Of a stretch of DNA of 64,000 nt, positions 1 through 8,821 are shown in pieces; positions within the stretch are counted from its first letter, which is position 1; each line of letters starts with the position of its first letter. A program made the position numbers and the translations under genes. The notes beneath the pieces are model-generated. The model made no database searches. It was not told the DNA's origin and saw only the letters and a program-made list of their open reading frames with translations. The stretch covers positions 124,001 through 188,000 of the forward strand of contig LBCK01000004.1 in assembly GCA_000980705.1 (NCBI GenBank), read 5' to 3'. Source of the stretch: Ruminococcus sp. UNK.MGS-30. GTDB taxonomy: Bacteria > Bacillota > Clostridia > Oscillospirales > Ruminococcaceae.

Positions 1-642
1 GATTTGCAGATACTCACCGTTTTCGTTGTAGATGGTCGGTGTCACTGCCACCACTTCCTGCGGAATGTCGCTGGGCAGTGCCTCGATTCGCAGCGTGAAT
101 CCGGTTTCATCGCCATTATTGATAATGGAAAACAGGTTGCTGTTGGAGTACACACCCAAAGGAAACGGAGCATCGCTTTCCGGAAAGGGAAAGTGAAATG
201 CTCCAATCACGCCGCTGTAATAGGCATAGAAAATATCCCGGCTGTACCAGTAAATGTCTGGGCAGAGAATGGAGATCTGCCCACTGATCTGCTGCTCGAA
301 ATTTGATACTTCACAAGTTTCTACATACCCTTCGGCATAGACATCGATGTTCGCCGTCTTGTACCAGATCTTGATGTATCGAGACGGCTTGACCACATGA
401 TACAGCTGATGCCGCCGTTTCTCAATGCCGATGCCACGCATGGCAAAGGAAATGACCACGTTTCGTTTTTCGATAAAGGCGTTATTCAGGTAGCTGCCGT
501 TCATGCCAGCATAGCTTGAAGTGGAAATCGTCCCAGCTGGCGGATTCAGACCTTCGATTTTGGAGGTCATGTATTGGTTGGCGGTGGTGGATAGGTTCAC
601 TTGTTCGCCGGATTCGTTTTCGAGAATAAGGGTGAAATACAT
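1..642 (-). CDS. Distal tail (Dit-like) protein of prophage A, C terminus beyond the left edge
   Basis: Reading the minus strand from ATG at 642 gives an open frame to the window edge (214 codons). The start MYFTLILENESGEQ matches that of the complete homologue at 62433-63284 (MFYHLILENETGQQ), and the later text also matches (GMNGSYLNNAFIEKRNVV type region). The family forms the hexameric hub joining tail tube and baseplate in siphophages. AGGAGG lies just upstream of the ATG. In prophage B the same gene sits 16 bp after the tape measure gene. Here the MATE cassette separates the two. The product name rests on family resemblance and gene order. Confidence 0.8.
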   Translation of the reverse strand, partial: MYFTLILENESGEQVNLSTTANQYMTSKIEGLNPPAGTISTSSYAGMNGSYLNNAFIEKRNVVISFAMRGIGIEKRRHQLYHVVKPSRYIKIWYKTANIDVYAEGYVETCEVSNFEQQISGQISILCPDIYWYSRDIFYAYYSGVIGAFHFPFPESDAPFPLGVYSNSNLFSIINNGDETGFTLRIEALPSDIPQEVVAVTPTIYNENGEYLQI

Positions 643-653
643 GGGATACCTCC

Positions 654-682
654 TTGTTTTTTCTGGTGGGATGTGGTATAAT
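654..682 (+). promoter_or_regulatory. Sigma-70 promoter of the MATE cassette
   Basis: TTGTTT (654-659), a 17-bp spacer and TATAAT (677-682) preceded by TGG, an extended -10. It fires against the phage late operon and lies inside the segment that is absent between the equivalent genes of prophage B, so it came with the MATE gene. Confidence 0.6.
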
Positions 683-778
683 GGATAAAAATGATATGAG
701 CATTCGCCCTGTAAATCGGAATTTGAGAAGGTAAGTGAATGGGATACCACGATACAGATACCATGGAGGAATATGATA

Positions 779-2122
779 ATGTCGAAAGATGAGTATTTGA
801 TAACCGATACGCCCCTCAAAGCGTTGACGGTTTTTGCAATGCCAATGATTCTTGGAAGTTTTTTTCAGCAAATATACAATATGGCCGACTCTATTATTGT
901 CGGCCAGTTTGTTGGTTCTTCCACACTTGCAGCTGTCGGTGCATGTGCAGCATTGACCAATGTGTTCATTTGTGTGGCACTGGGAGCCGGTGTCGGAGTC
1001 GGTGTGCTTGTGAGCCGTTATTTCGGAGCCAGGGAGTATGGCAAAATGAAAACAATCGTGTCAACCTCCTTGATTAGCTTTTTGCTTCTAAGTATAGTCC
1101 TTGGTGTTTTTGGCTTTTTCTTCGCCAACTTGATGATGAGTGGACTGCAAACCCCTGCCGACATACTGGATGATGCAGTACTGTATCTGCGGGTCTATTT
1201 TGTGGGCTTTCCGTTTCTGTTTATGTATAACATTCTTTCTACCATGTTCACCTCAATCGGCGAATCCAAAATTCCGCTAGGACTGCTGATTTTTTCGTCC
1301 ATCCTAAATATTTTAATGGATCTTTGGATGGTAGCCGGGCTAGGTCTCGGTGTGTTCGGTGCGGCTATTGCAACCCTGATTGCACAGGGAATTTCCGCAG
1401 TGTTTTCGTTTTTGATTTTCTTTGCACGGATGCAGCAATATAAAAGCCCCTTTAATAGGTTTGAACGGCAGGAGCTGTATTCTATGCTTCGCATTGCGGT
1501 GCCGTCGGTTTTACAGCAGTCCACAGTGTCCATCGGTATGATGATCGTGCAGGCAGTGGTAAATCCTTTCGGTACACAGGCACTCGCCGGGTATGCAGCA
1601 ACGATGAGGGTGGAAAATGTTTTTTCATTGGTCTTTGTATCCATCGGCAATGCGGTTTCGCCGTATGTTTCCCAGAATCTTGGTGCAAAGAAAATTGATC
1701 GTATCAAAAAAGGCTACCATGCTGTACTGGTGCTGGATCTGTGCTTTGCGGCCATTGCGTTTGTGACCATTGAAGCGATGCATACGCAGATCTCCTCACT
1801 GTTCTTAGGAAAAGACGGAACGGCGTTGGCCTATCAGGTGTCTGGTGATTATATGAGGTGGATTGGTTACTTTTTCATCTTCATGGGTATCAAGATGGCA
1901 ACCGATGGAGTCCTTCGCGGTCTCGGAATTATGCGTCCGTTCCTCGTTGCAAACATGGTGAACCTTGCGATTCGTCTGTCCGTTGCACTAATCTGTGCAC
2001 CACGTTTCGGCATTGCCTTTGTCTGGCTTGCGGTACCAGTTGGCTGGCTTGCAAACTTTTTAATCTCCTATGTGGCTCTTAGGAGATCATGGCCAACTGA
2101 TAAAATGGCATCCATTAGTTAA
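779..2122 (+). CDS. MATE family multidrug/Na+-drug antiporter, cargo gene
   Basis: A 447-residue integral membrane protein with about 12 hydrophobic segments, starting MSKDEYLITDTPLKAL and containing the MATE signatures PMILGSFFQQIYNMADSIIVG near the N terminus (shown in two overlapping parts in family terms: PMI..Q..Y..AD..IVG) and a second half-repeat AVPSVLQQSTVSIGMMIVQ. MATE proteins export cationic drugs using H+ or Na+ gradients. GGAGGA at 765-770 fits ATG 779 (8 nt spacing) better than ATG 773 (2 nt). It lies antisense between the distal-tail and tape-measure genes, has its own promoter, and has no role in virion assembly. It is a lysogenic-conversion (moron) gene. Substrate cannot be read from sequence. 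Confidence 0.9.
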   Translation: MSKDEYLITDTPLKALTVFAMPMILGSFFQQIYNMADSIIVGQFVGSSTLAAVGACAALTNVFICVALGAGVGVGVLVSRYFGAREYGKMKTIVSTSLISFLLLSIVLGVFGFFFANLMMSGLQTPADILDDAVLYLRVYFVGFPFLFMYNILSTMFTSIGESKIPLGLLIFSSILNILMDLWMVAGLGLGVFGAAIATLIAQGISAVFSFLIFFARMQQYKSPFNRFERQELYSMLRIAVPSVLQQSTVSIGMMIVQAVVNPFGTQALAGYAATMRVENVFSLVFVSIGNAVSPYVSQNLGAKKIDRIKKGYHAVLVLDLCFAAIAFVTIEAMHTQISSLFLGKDGTALAYQVSGDYMRWIGYFFIFMGIKMATDGVLRGLGIMRPFLVANMVNLAIRLSVALICAPRFGIAFVWLAVPVGWLANFLISYVALRRSWPTDKMASIS

Positions 2123-2138
2123 CTTCCAGTTTATCAAT

Positions 2139-5100
2139 CTACACATTCAACGCATTCCGTGTCAACCGATAAATCTCCAACCGTGACAGTGCCTTTGGCG
2201 ATTGATTGGTCTGATTCACCGTTTTCCGGTTGTCCGTGTTGTAATAATTGTTCACCGTCCCACCAGAACTGCCGGGCAGCATTGCTTCGGAGATTCCATG
2301 CAAGCTGTAATTCAAATCAGAATCCATGGTCAGCTGCATGGCTTTCGCCACACCGCCGACGGCTTTTTCCACATACTTCTTGCTCTTGTCGATGCCGTCT
2401 GCAAGCCCTTTCATAAAGTCCGGCATCCAGCTCTCATAGTCTGTTAGCGGTCCTTTGTCCGGTACAGAGAAGTGCAGGAAATCCCGAATGGTATCGGCAA
2501 CATTGGTGACGCAGTCCGCCAGCCAGCCGATGGCACTCTGAATGCCGTCAATGATTCCCTGAATGATATCCTGTCCCCAGTTCCAAGCATCGGAAGCCAG
2601 TCCCTTGATATATCCCACAGCGGCATCAAACCCATTCTGAATGGTGGATTTGATGCCGCTGATTTTGTCGGAAACCGCAGAACGAATGTTGTCCCAGATG
2701 CTGGACACCGTAGAAGAAATGCTCTGCATCACGTTGGAAATGGTGCTCTTGATGCTGTTCCAGATGTTAGATACCACCGACCGGATGGCGTTCAGAACAT
2801 TGGAAACCGCAGAACTGATCTGATTCCAGATAGATGATACCACAGAAAAAATGGCATTCATCACACCGGAAATTGTGCCGGAGATGCTGTTCCAGATGGA
2901 AGAAACCACGTTCCAGATCGCAGACAAAACAGACGAAATGAAACCAGATACCGCATTCCAAACCGTAGTCACCACATCTTGAATTGCCGTTAAGACCGTG
3001 GAGATTGTATTGGAGATGGCATTCCAGATGGTTTCAAAGGTCGTTCGGATGCCCTCTAAAATGGGCGTTAAAAACGCCACGATCGCATTCCAAATGGCAC
3101 TGATCTTCTCCGAGATCCAGTCCATCACTCTGCCCACAATGATCTGAATGGCTTCAAAAATCGTCTGAAACAGATAACCAAATGCTGTGATCAGCGGTTC
3201 TAAGGTGGTGTAAATGGCATTCCAAACGGTCGTAATGACGTTATAAATTGCCTGAAAAACCGTAGAAACCACGTTGTAAATGGCATTGAAAATCGTGCTG
3301 AAAAAGTTGTAGATCGCTGTGAAAATGGTGGTGAAGAAATCCCGAATCGCCGTAAATACAGTTGTTGCCACCATCTGAATGGCAGTGACAATGGTGGTGA
3401 AGGTATTGGAAATGGATGTCCAAGTGTTGACGAAAAAGTCCCGAATTCCGGTAACGATTCCCGTGAAAAAGGAAGCAATGCTGTTCCATGTGTCCACAAA
3501 AAATGTCTTGATAGAAGTCCAGACTTCGTTCCAGCTTGTTCCGAACCACCCCAGCACCACATCTGCAATGCCTTTCAGAGTATTCATGATATTGCGGAAC
3601 GTGTTGACAACGAAATTCCAGATAGACGTAAAAATCCCCTTGATGCCATTCCAGCACTGCTCCCAGTCACCAGTGAACAGACCGATCAATACATCAAGTG
3701 AATTTAAGAGAATATCTGCAAATCCAGAGAAAATATTGGAGATATTCTGAAAGACGCCTTCAAAAATAGGAGCCAGCAGATTGCACAGCCCGTCCCACGC
3801 TGCTTTCAGCACATCGGTGAAACTCTCAAAGTCGAATCCCAGAGCATTTAGCCGGTCAGTGATGCCCTGTGTCAATCCAGTAAAGGTGCTTTTGATTTGT
3901 TCCCAGATGGCGATGATGTTGCTCTTGAATTCGTCATTGGTTTTCCAGAGATGCACAAAGGCAGCTACCAAAGCGGCAACAGCTGCGATAATGGCAAGCA
4001 ACGGACCCAGTGACACACCCAACGCTCCGGTAATGGCTCCGATGCCACTCTGCACAGCAGAGAAAAGGGCGGGCAGTTTGGACACTGCGGAAAAGACCGT
4101 CCCCACGCTGGAGATGGTCTTTCCCAGCACCACCAGCATCGGACCCAGAGCAGCAGCCACCAGTGCAATTTTCGCAATGGTTTCTTTGGTCTGTGGGTCT
4201 AACTGGTTCAGCTTGTCCACCAAGTCCTGTATACGGGAAACCACAGAACGAATGGTAGGCATCAGAATATCAGAAAAGGAAATTGCCAACTCTTCCAGCT
4301 GGGACTTCAAGATGGTCACTTGTCCGGCAAGGTTATCCTGCATGACAGCCGCCATTTTTTCAGTCGTGCCATTGTAGCCGTCTACTGTATCTGAACAGGT
4401 ATCAATGGCATTGGACAGTTTTTCAAAGTCCGCCGGGGAGCCGTTGATGATCGCCAGCATACCGGACATGGCCTCTTTGCCAAACAGCGAGGCAGCCGCC
4501 TGTGCCTGTTCTGCCTCAGAAAGTCCGCCCAATTTCTGTCGGAGTTGTTCCATGAGTTCCCGCAGAGAATACATCTTGCCGGAACTATCTGTCAGAGAAA
4601 TGCCGTACTGTTCCATGGCAGATGCTACCGTATCGGTCGGCTTTGCCAGATTGGTGATGGCAGAACGCAGTGCGGTACCAGCCTGTGAGGATTTGATACC
4701 GGCGTTTGCCATCAGCCCAATGGCAATGGCAGAGTCTTCAGCAGAGTATCCCAAAGAACCCAGCACCGGAGCAGCATACTTGAAAGTTTCACCCATCATG
4801 CTGACATTGGTGTTAGCGTTGGAACTTGCGGCTGCCAGAATATCCGCAAAGTGTCCGCTGTCGGCAGCAGTTAAGCCGAAAGCGGTCAGAGCATCCGTGA
4901 CAATGTCCGAAGTAGATGCCAAGTCCTCACCGGAAGCGGCGGCAAGATTCATAATGCCTTCGATACCGCTGAGCATATCGTTGGTTTTCCATCCTGCCAT
5001 CGCCATATAGTTCATGGCTTCCGCAGCCTCACTTGCAGAGAATTTTGTTTTGCTGCCCATTTCACGAGCCTTTTCCCGGAGAGCATCCATCTCTGAACCG

Positions 5101-5648
5101 GTCGCACCGGACACCGCTGCCACCTTTGACATGGCAGAATCGAAATCCGCACCAGTTTTCACGGCAATGGTTCCCAGAGCTGTGACACCGGCAGTGACCG
5201 GCAGCAGCTTTTGTCCCACGCCAGAGATCTTGTCTCCGGCGGACTGCAGCGTTTCACCCAGAACACCCATCTTTTCCAAGGCGGTGTGAGAATTGTTTGC
5301 TTCTGTGGTCAGGCGTTTCAGTTCGTTTTCGGTTTCGATGATCTCACGCTGCAAAGCATCATACTGCTGCTGGGAGATTTCACCATTTGCAAGAGCCGTA
5401 TTGGCTTGTTCTGCAGCGGTTTTCAGCACTTCCAGCTTTTCCTTAGTGGCGGATACCGCATCCGCCAGCAGCTTGTGCTTCTGGGATAAAAGTTCCGTGT
5501 TGGTAGGGTCGAGTTTCAGCAGTTTCTGCACATCTTTCAGCTGTGTCTGTGTCCCCTTGATGTCCCGATTGACACCTTCCAGGGCTTTGGATAGCTTGGT
5601 GGTATCGCCGCCGATTTCTACGGTGATGCCTTTGATGCGGTTTGCCAT
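2139..5648 (-). CDS. Phage tail tape measure protein, prophage A
   Basis: 1169 residues. The N terminus (MANRIKGITVEIGGDTTKL) and a coiled-coil region at about 30-120 are followed by the TP901-type core at about 150-400 (GADFDSAMSKVAAVSG, SEAAEAMNYMAMAGW). A hydrophobic stretch near 530-590 follows, then a long series of degenerate repeats built on IWNAI/VWNAI at about 680-1040. The C terminus carries VPDKGPLTDYESWMPDF and SRLEIYRLTRNAL. It sets tail length and is ejected with DNA. ATG 5648 is preferred over GTG 5657 because AGGTG is correctly spaced. The C-terminal 200 residues match the partial gene at 63301-64000. Confidence 0.95.
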   Translation of the reverse strand: MANRIKGITVEIGGDTTKLSKALEGVNRDIKGTQTQLKDVQKLLKLDPTNTELLSQKHKLLADAVSATKEKLEVLKTAAEQANTALANGEISQQQYDALQREIIETENELKRLTTEANNSHTALEKMGVLGETLQSAGDKISGVGQKLLPVTAGVTALGTIAVKTGADFDSAMSKVAAVSGATGSEMDALREKAREMGSKTKFSASEAAEAMNYMAMAGWKTNDMLSGIEGIMNLAAASGEDLASTSDIVTDALTAFGLTAADSGHFADILAAASSNANTNVSMMGETFKYAAPVLGSLGYSAEDSAIAIGLMANAGIKSSQAGTALRSAITNLAKPTDTVASAMEQYGISLTDSSGKMYSLRELMEQLRQKLGGLSEAEQAQAAASLFGKEAMSGMLAIINGSPADFEKLSNAIDTCSDTVDGYNGTTEKMAAVMQDNLAGQVTILKSQLEELAISFSDILMPTIRSVVSRIQDLVDKLNQLDPQTKETIAKIALVAAALGPMLVVLGKTISSVGTVFSAVSKLPALFSAVQSGIGAITGALGVSLGPLLAIIAAVAALVAAFVHLWKTNDEFKSNIIAIWEQIKSTFTGLTQGITDRLNALGFDFESFTDVLKAAWDGLCNLLAPIFEGVFQNISNIFSGFADILLNSLDVLIGLFTGDWEQCWNGIKGIFTSIWNFVVNTFRNIMNTLKGIADVVLGWFGTSWNEVWTSIKTFFVDTWNSIASFFTGIVTGIRDFFVNTWTSISNTFTTIVTAIQMVATTVFTAIRDFFTTIFTAIYNFFSTIFNAIYNVVSTVFQAIYNVITTVWNAIYTTLEPLITAFGYLFQTIFEAIQIIVGRVMDWISEKISAIWNAIVAFLTPILEGIRTTFETIWNAISNTISTVLTAIQDVVTTVWNAVSGFISSVLSAIWNVVSSIWNSISGTISGVMNAIFSVVSSIWNQISSAVSNVLNAIRSVVSNIWNSIKSTISNVMQSISSTVSSIWDNIRSAVSDKISGIKSTIQNGFDAAVGYIKGLASDAWNWGQDIIQGIIDGIQSAIGWLADCVTNVADTIRDFLHFSVPDKGPLTDYESWMPDFMKGLADGIDKSKKYVEKAVGGVAKAMQLTMDSDLNYSLHGISEAMLPGSSGGTVNNYYNTDNRKTVNQTNQSPKALSRLEIYRLTRNALNV

Positions 5649-5678
5649 GGGGGTCACCTGCCTTTTTCAAAAAATAGG

Positions 5679-5707
5679 TTGAATTTATCCTAACAATATG
5701 GTATAAT
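5679..5707 (+). promoter_or_regulatory. Sigma-70 promoter of the phd-doc cassette
   Basis: TTGAAT (5679-5684), 17-bp spacer, TATAAT (5702-5707) with an upstream TGG. It lies 21 bp before the antitoxin start, between the divergent tape-measure gene and the cassette. Phd-type antitoxins normally repress their own promoter. Confidence 0.65.
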
Positions 5708-5727
5708 AAGAGCAAGGAGGTGTTCGT

Positions 5728-5970
5728 ATGATGATAGATACAAACACAATTATTTCTATGACAGAAGCAAATCAGAATTTTTCCATGGTAACAAGAATCG
5801 TAGACCGGTATGGAACGGCCGTTATTTTCAAAAATAATAAGCCCCGTTATGAAGTCAGAATGATTGAAGACACAGAAGAAGCGGAAACGGCATCGGATGA
5901 AGAAGTGCTTTCTGTTTCAAAAAAACTGATGAAACGCAACGCTGCTGTTTATGAGGAACTTGCCAAATGA
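5728..5970 (+). CDS. Phd/YefM-type antitoxin
   Basis: 80 residues beginning MMIDTNTIISMTEANQNFSM, with the Phd/YefM pattern of an N-terminal DNA-binding half (SMTEANQNFS..R..D..G.AVIFKNNKPR) and a charged flexible C-terminal tail that would bind the toxin. AAGGAGG lies 7 nt before the ATG. The stop overlaps the toxin start by 4 bp (ATGA), so the two are translationally coupled. The antitoxin would neutralise the Doc protein and autorepress the operon. The identification is strong because of the partner. Confidence 0.85.
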   Translation: MMIDTNTIISMTEANQNFSMVTRIVDRYGTAVIFKNNKPRYEVRMIEDTEEAETASDEEVLSVSKKLMKRNAAVYEELAK

Positions 5971-6344
5971 AACGACTCACAAAGGAACAGGTAATGCTGC
6001 TTCACAAAGAACTGGTGAAGGAATCAGGCGGCTCAGCGGAAATTCGTGATGAAGGACTTCTGGATTCGGCATTGAATGCACCTTTCCAAACGTTTGATGA
6101 TGCAGAATTATATCCGACAATCATAGAAAAAGCAGCTCGTCTTGGATACAGTTTGATAAAAAATCATGCGTTTGTAGATGGAAATAAAAGAATCGGCACG
6201 CATACAATGCTTGTATTTCTTTCTCTGAATCATATTGAAGTGGAATATGATGACGATGAATTGATTCAAATGATTCTCGGAATTGCAGCCGGTGAAATGG
6301 ATGACCGACAATTGCAGGAATGGCTGTGGAAACACATCATATAG
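5967..6344 (+). CDS. doc: Doc-type (Fic-fold) toxin
   Basis: 125 residues carrying the Doc/Fic signature HAFVDGNKR at residues 67-75. The N-terminal text EIRDEGLLDSALNAPFQTF is the usual Doc family start. In phage P1, Doc phosphorylates EF-Tu and stops translation. The same chemistry is inferred here from the motif (HxFxDGNKR rather than the Fic HxFxxGNGR). The gene ends 1 bp from the stop of the convergent tail-chaperone extension. The cassette therefore fits tightly into the late operon and could act as an addiction module for the prophage. Confidence 0.88.
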   Translation: MKRLTKEQVMLLHKELVKESGGSAEIRDEGLLDSALNAPFQTFDDAELYPTIIEKAARLGYSLIKNHAFVDGNKRIGTHTMLVFLSLNHIEVEYDDDELIQMILGIAAGEMDDRQLQEWLWKHII

Positions 6345-6345
6345 G

Positions 6346-6510
6346 TTAAAACGCATCAAAATCCTCCTGCGTTGCCAGAGAATCATACTTGAAATCGTCA
6401 TTTTCTCGTTCGGTGAACATATCATTCACCAGACCAATGGTCAAAAAATCCAAATCGCCCATTGACAAACCAAGCTGAACGCACCGCAACAAAAATAGTG
6501 GTGTGGTCAT
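6346..6510 (-). CDS. Tail assembly chaperone, downstream (T) frame made by -1 frameshift
   Basis: A 54-codon frame (from ATG 6510) reading MTTPLFLLRCVQLGLSMGDL and ending EDFDAF. It lies in the -1 frame relative to the upstream chaperone. Ribosomes slipping at A AAA AAC (minus strand, about 6532-6539) would continue HRPIDRPMTTPLF and make a GT fusion, as in lambda G/GT and many Firmicute siphophages. The ATG also overlaps the upstream stop (ATGA), so separate initiation is possible, but no good ribosome site precedes it. The frame was too short to be an obvious gene by itself. Confidence 0.75.
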   Translation of the reverse strand: MTTPLFLLRCVQLGLSMGDLDFLTIGLVNDMFTERENDDFKYDSLATQEDFDAF

Positions 6511-6887
6511 CGGTCGGTCAATCGGGCGATGTTTTTTTTAGACTGGACCTGCGTTTCTACGTTCAAACCCCAGAGATCGATCAGCTGCGGCAAAATCTCA
6601 TAGATGCTGAATGTGTTGAACTGTTCCAGAAAGTCGTCCGGATTATCAGGAACATTCTCCGGAGCAGCGTGTTTTGCCATGATATAGGCGATGTTCTCAA
6701 ATACCTCAAGGCTTTCAATGTCCAGTGCGGAAGATTTCTCTGTATTTTCTCCCACAGACTTTTGCAGTGCTGCAAAGTCCTGATAAATATCTCTGCGAAA
6801 TTTCAGACGATACAGCCTTGGAACTGCTGCACTTGCCTTAAACGGCACATCAATGCCATCAATGGTGATGTTCTTCTGAATTGCCAT
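6507..6887 (-). CDS. Tail assembly chaperone, upstream (G) frame
   Basis: 126 residues starting MAIQKNITIDGIDVPFKAS, with the typical chaperone pattern of a short beta N terminus followed by helices (AAVPRLYRLKFRRDIYQD). It sits between the tail tube gene and the tape measure, the standard place for the chaperone that keeps the tape measure soluble. The end of the frame carries a run of eight A residues (TCT AAA AAA AAC), a canonical slippery site for the -1 extension described at 6346-6510. AGGAG precedes ATG 6887. Confidence 0.85.
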   Translation of the reverse strand: MAIQKNITIDGIDVPFKASAAVPRLYRLKFRRDIYQDFAALQKSVGENTEKSSALDIESLEVFENIAYIMAKHAAPENVPDNPDDFLEQFNTFSIYEILPQLIDLWGLNVETQVQSKKNIARLTDR

Positions 6888-6899
6888 ACTGCACTCTCC

Positions 6900-7517
6900 T
6901 TACGCTTTCACAGATGCTGCGGATGCCTTACCACTCTGTACAGCGGCAGCCAGATTGGGCATATATACCGCCTTATACCAATTCTCATAAACCTCGGCAT
7001 CCGTTTTCTCACAGGTTTTAGTTTTTACCAAGCCACTGTTCAACGCCGTTGCGGTCAAAGATAGCGTTTCCGTTTTAACTTCCTTTTCGTCTTCAATCGT
7101 TGCGGATTCCGTGGCGGGACGAGAGGCAGAGCAGCAGAACAGACAGTGCCGAATTTTATTCTTATCGCCACTGAATTCAAACAGCAGTGCAAACTGGGAT
7201 ACTTCTGCGGTATTGGTTTCCGTGAGAACGCCCTTTTCATCCAGCTTCTCACCGAGAATGTCTGTCGCAAATTCAAGCGGAACCAATGCGATTTCAAGAT
7301 CTCCAGTGTAACCAGAGTTGTTGTTGATGACATAGTACACACCATCGTCAGCGTAAAAATTGGATGCTTCCCCTTCTGCATCGATAGACAGCGACACTGC
7401 ACCGGGAATGCGAACCGGCTTTGCAAAAGTCGGCACACCTTCTTCATCATAAGAGGTGATTTTTGCATAGTGAACTTTGTTCAGACCGAATTTTACCTTG
7501 TTTTTCTCCATTGCCAT
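6900..7517 (-). CDS. Major tail (tube) protein
   Basis: 205 residues beginning MAMEKNKVKFGLNKVHYAKI, with the text GVPTFAKPVRIPGAVSLSID and NNNSGYTGDLEIALVP typical of phi13-type major tail proteins. Hundreds of copies build the tail tube. It is preceded by the two connector/terminator genes and followed by the chaperone. ATG 7517 is chosen because GGAGG lies about 10 nt upstream. A TTG at 7526 is the alternative. Residues about 122-135 contain a cluster CLFCCSAS, unusual for this family. Confidence 0.85.
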   Translation of the reverse strand: MAMEKNKVKFGLNKVHYAKITSYDEEGVPTFAKPVRIPGAVSLSIDAEGEASNFYADDGVYYVINNNSGYTGDLEIALVPLEFATDILGEKLDEKGVLTETNTAEVSQFALLFEFSGDKNKIRHCLFCCSASRPATESATIEDEKEVKTETLSLTATALNSGLVKTKTCEKTDAEVYENWYKAVYMPNLAAAVQSGKASAASVKA

Positions 7518-7522
7518 ATAGA

Positions 7523-7840
7523 TCAAACCTCCATCTCATAGAGTACTTCATACAATTCTTCCGAATCAATGAATAGTTCTGTTTTTGTGTAATAAATTTC
7601 ATGCTGGGCAAGCACTGCCTCCACCTGTTCTTCCAGTTCCGGCTGCTTTCGGTTCGTGTACAATTCCACGTCCAGCTGTTTGAAACTGAAATATGCTACA
7701 TTATCCGCTGAAAATGTCTCTTCTCCAGGAGAGAGAAACAGCAGAAAAGGCGGTGCGGGACTTTCGCCTTCTGCATAATGATGATAGGCAAAGGGCAGCC
7801 CCATTTCTTCCAGCATTTCAGCGATTTCTTCGTAAGTCAT
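7523..7840 (-). CDS. Tail terminator / tail-completion type protein
   Basis: 105 acidic residues (MTYEEIAEMLEEMGLPFAYH, then SADNVAYFSFKQLDVELYT). The position between the gp10-like protein and the tail tube gene, the size and the pattern agree with the small tail-terminator (lambda U / SPP1 gp17-like) proteins of this module. Assignment is by synteny and weak pattern, with no catalytic motif to test. It overlaps the upstream gene by 4 bp. Confidence 0.65.
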   Translation of the reverse strand: MTYEEIAEMLEEMGLPFAYHHYAEGESPAPPFLLFLSPGEETFSADNVAYFSFKQLDVELYTNRKQPELEEQVEAVLAQHEIYYTKTELFIDSEELYEVLYEMEV

Positions 7841-8205
7841 GACAACGCCTCCTCAATTAAATGCTCCAGCAACTGTACACCGTTTTCTTCCGCAGGAGCA
7901 ATGTGCGGTTTTCCTGATACCCGACCGCCGCCACGTTTGGCATGACCTTTCTCCAAAAGATGTGCCAATCTGTAATGGTCTTTGGAATGTACCGTCATTT
8001 TCAGAGTATGGCTATTCTCTGAGGTTTTTGTAGCTTTCCAGCTTTTACCGTAAGCACCTGTATCTTTCGGCGCATTGGCGGAAATCTCTTTTTTCACAGA
8101 GGTTGCTGTCTTTTTGACCGCTTCTTTCATGGAATCGTTGGCAAGGCTGACGTATTCCTGCAATCCTGCCATGATGTCATCAGCAAGGCTGTCAATTGTA
8201 CTCAT
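7837..8205 (-). CDS. HK97 gp10-like head-tail joining protein
   Basis: 122 residues with the HK97-gp10 pattern: helical N terminus (VKKTATSVKKEISANAPKDTG), then AYGKSWKATK, HRLAHLLEKGHAKRGGGRV type region (here HYRLAHLLEKGHAKRGG) and the C-terminal PHIAPA. The family is a conserved tail-completion protein. It overlaps neighbours at both ends (14 bp with the head closure gene, 4 bp with the next gene). Confidence 0.85.
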   Translation of the reverse strand: MSTIDSLADDIMAGLQEYVSLANDSMKEAVKKTATSVKKEISANAPKDTGAYGKSWKATKTSENSHTLKMTVHSKDHYRLAHLLEKGHAKRGGGRVSGKPHIAPAEENGVQLLEHLIEEALS

Positions 8206-8545
8206 CCGTGCATCCCGCCTTTCTCACTTCACATACAAGGGTGATGTAGCGATTCTGAAGATAATCTCGCTGCACAGATTTGATGTGATACTCCATACCT
8301 CTAAACAGAATTCTATGCGTAGTTGCATTCAACGACAGCATGAAAAGACTCTGCCTGACCACGAATGACACGGACTGTACTTCTTTGGTGATTCCCGTAT
8401 TCGTGTTCTCGGCAGAGCTTTTCACCGTCACATTTGCCCAGCAGCTGTAAACTTCATCCCATTTTGTGATGTGGTTTCCGATTTCATCTACCACGGTGCG
8501 ATGCTCCAGAATGGCGATACGCTGATTCAGTTTATCAAAATCCAT
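8192..8545 (-). CDS. Head closure (SPP1 gp16-like) protein
   Basis: 117 residues starting MDFDKLNQRIAILEHRTV, with DEIGNHITKWDEVYSCWANV and a C-terminal ITLVCEV. This is the usual text of phage head-tail adaptors that close the connector after packaging. Its stop region overlaps the gp10-like gene and its start abuts the connector gene by 1 bp, consistent with a translationally coupled block. Confidence 0.82.
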   Translation of the reverse strand: MDFDKLNQRIAILEHRTVVDEIGNHITKWDEVYSCWANVTVKSSAENTNTGITKEVQSVSFVVRQSLFMLSLNATTHRILFRGMEYHIKSVQRDYLQNRYITLVCEVRKAGCTDEYN

Positions 8546-8817
8546 TACACCACACCCTCTCGCTGTGCAAACAGAATGGAACGCAGGCTCATGGTAAGAC
8601 CATGATAGTCGGGCTTGCTTCTGTTTTCATACAGATAACCGAGTGCAAACAATACCGCTGTTCTCGTCACAGCTTCAAAACAAGTGAATTTTTCCTCATC
8701 CATTCTGCCCACGTCCTTGACCAGTGATTTTGCCGTATCGAGCAGTTGGAGGATGAGCTTGTCATCCTCCTCATGGTCGATACGAAGATAATTTTTAGCT
8801 TCGTTCAGGGTAATCAT
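8545..8817 (-). CDS. gp6-like head-tail connector
   Basis: 90 residues, MITLNEAKNYLRIDHEEDDK, with the conserved ALGYLYENR and the terminal SILFAQREGV. This matches the family of HK97 gp6/SPP1 gp15 connectors that dock on the portal ring. It starts 4 bp after the capsid stop codon. Confidence 0.85.
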   Translation of the reverse strand: MITLNEAKNYLRIDHEEDDKLILQLLDTAKSLVKDVGRMDEEKFTCFEAVTRTAVLFALGYLYENRSKPDYHGLTMSLRSILFAQREGVV

Positions 8818-8821
8818 GCTA

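Noticed and set aside
2600..3750. Tandem repeat-like DNA in the tape measure gene
   Set aside because: It reflects degenerate IWNAI protein repeats of a coiled tape measure, not a mobile or regulatory repeat.
3781..5289. Long open frames on the plus strand opposite the tape measure gene
   Set aside because: They are shadows of the strong codon bias of the tape measure gene. They have no ribosome sites and their protein text is low-complexity and unlike any family.
5443..5715. 90-codon minus frame overlapping the tape measure start
   Set aside because: It runs through the phd-doc promoter and antisense of it, and its text matches a shifted reading of the tape measure N terminus.
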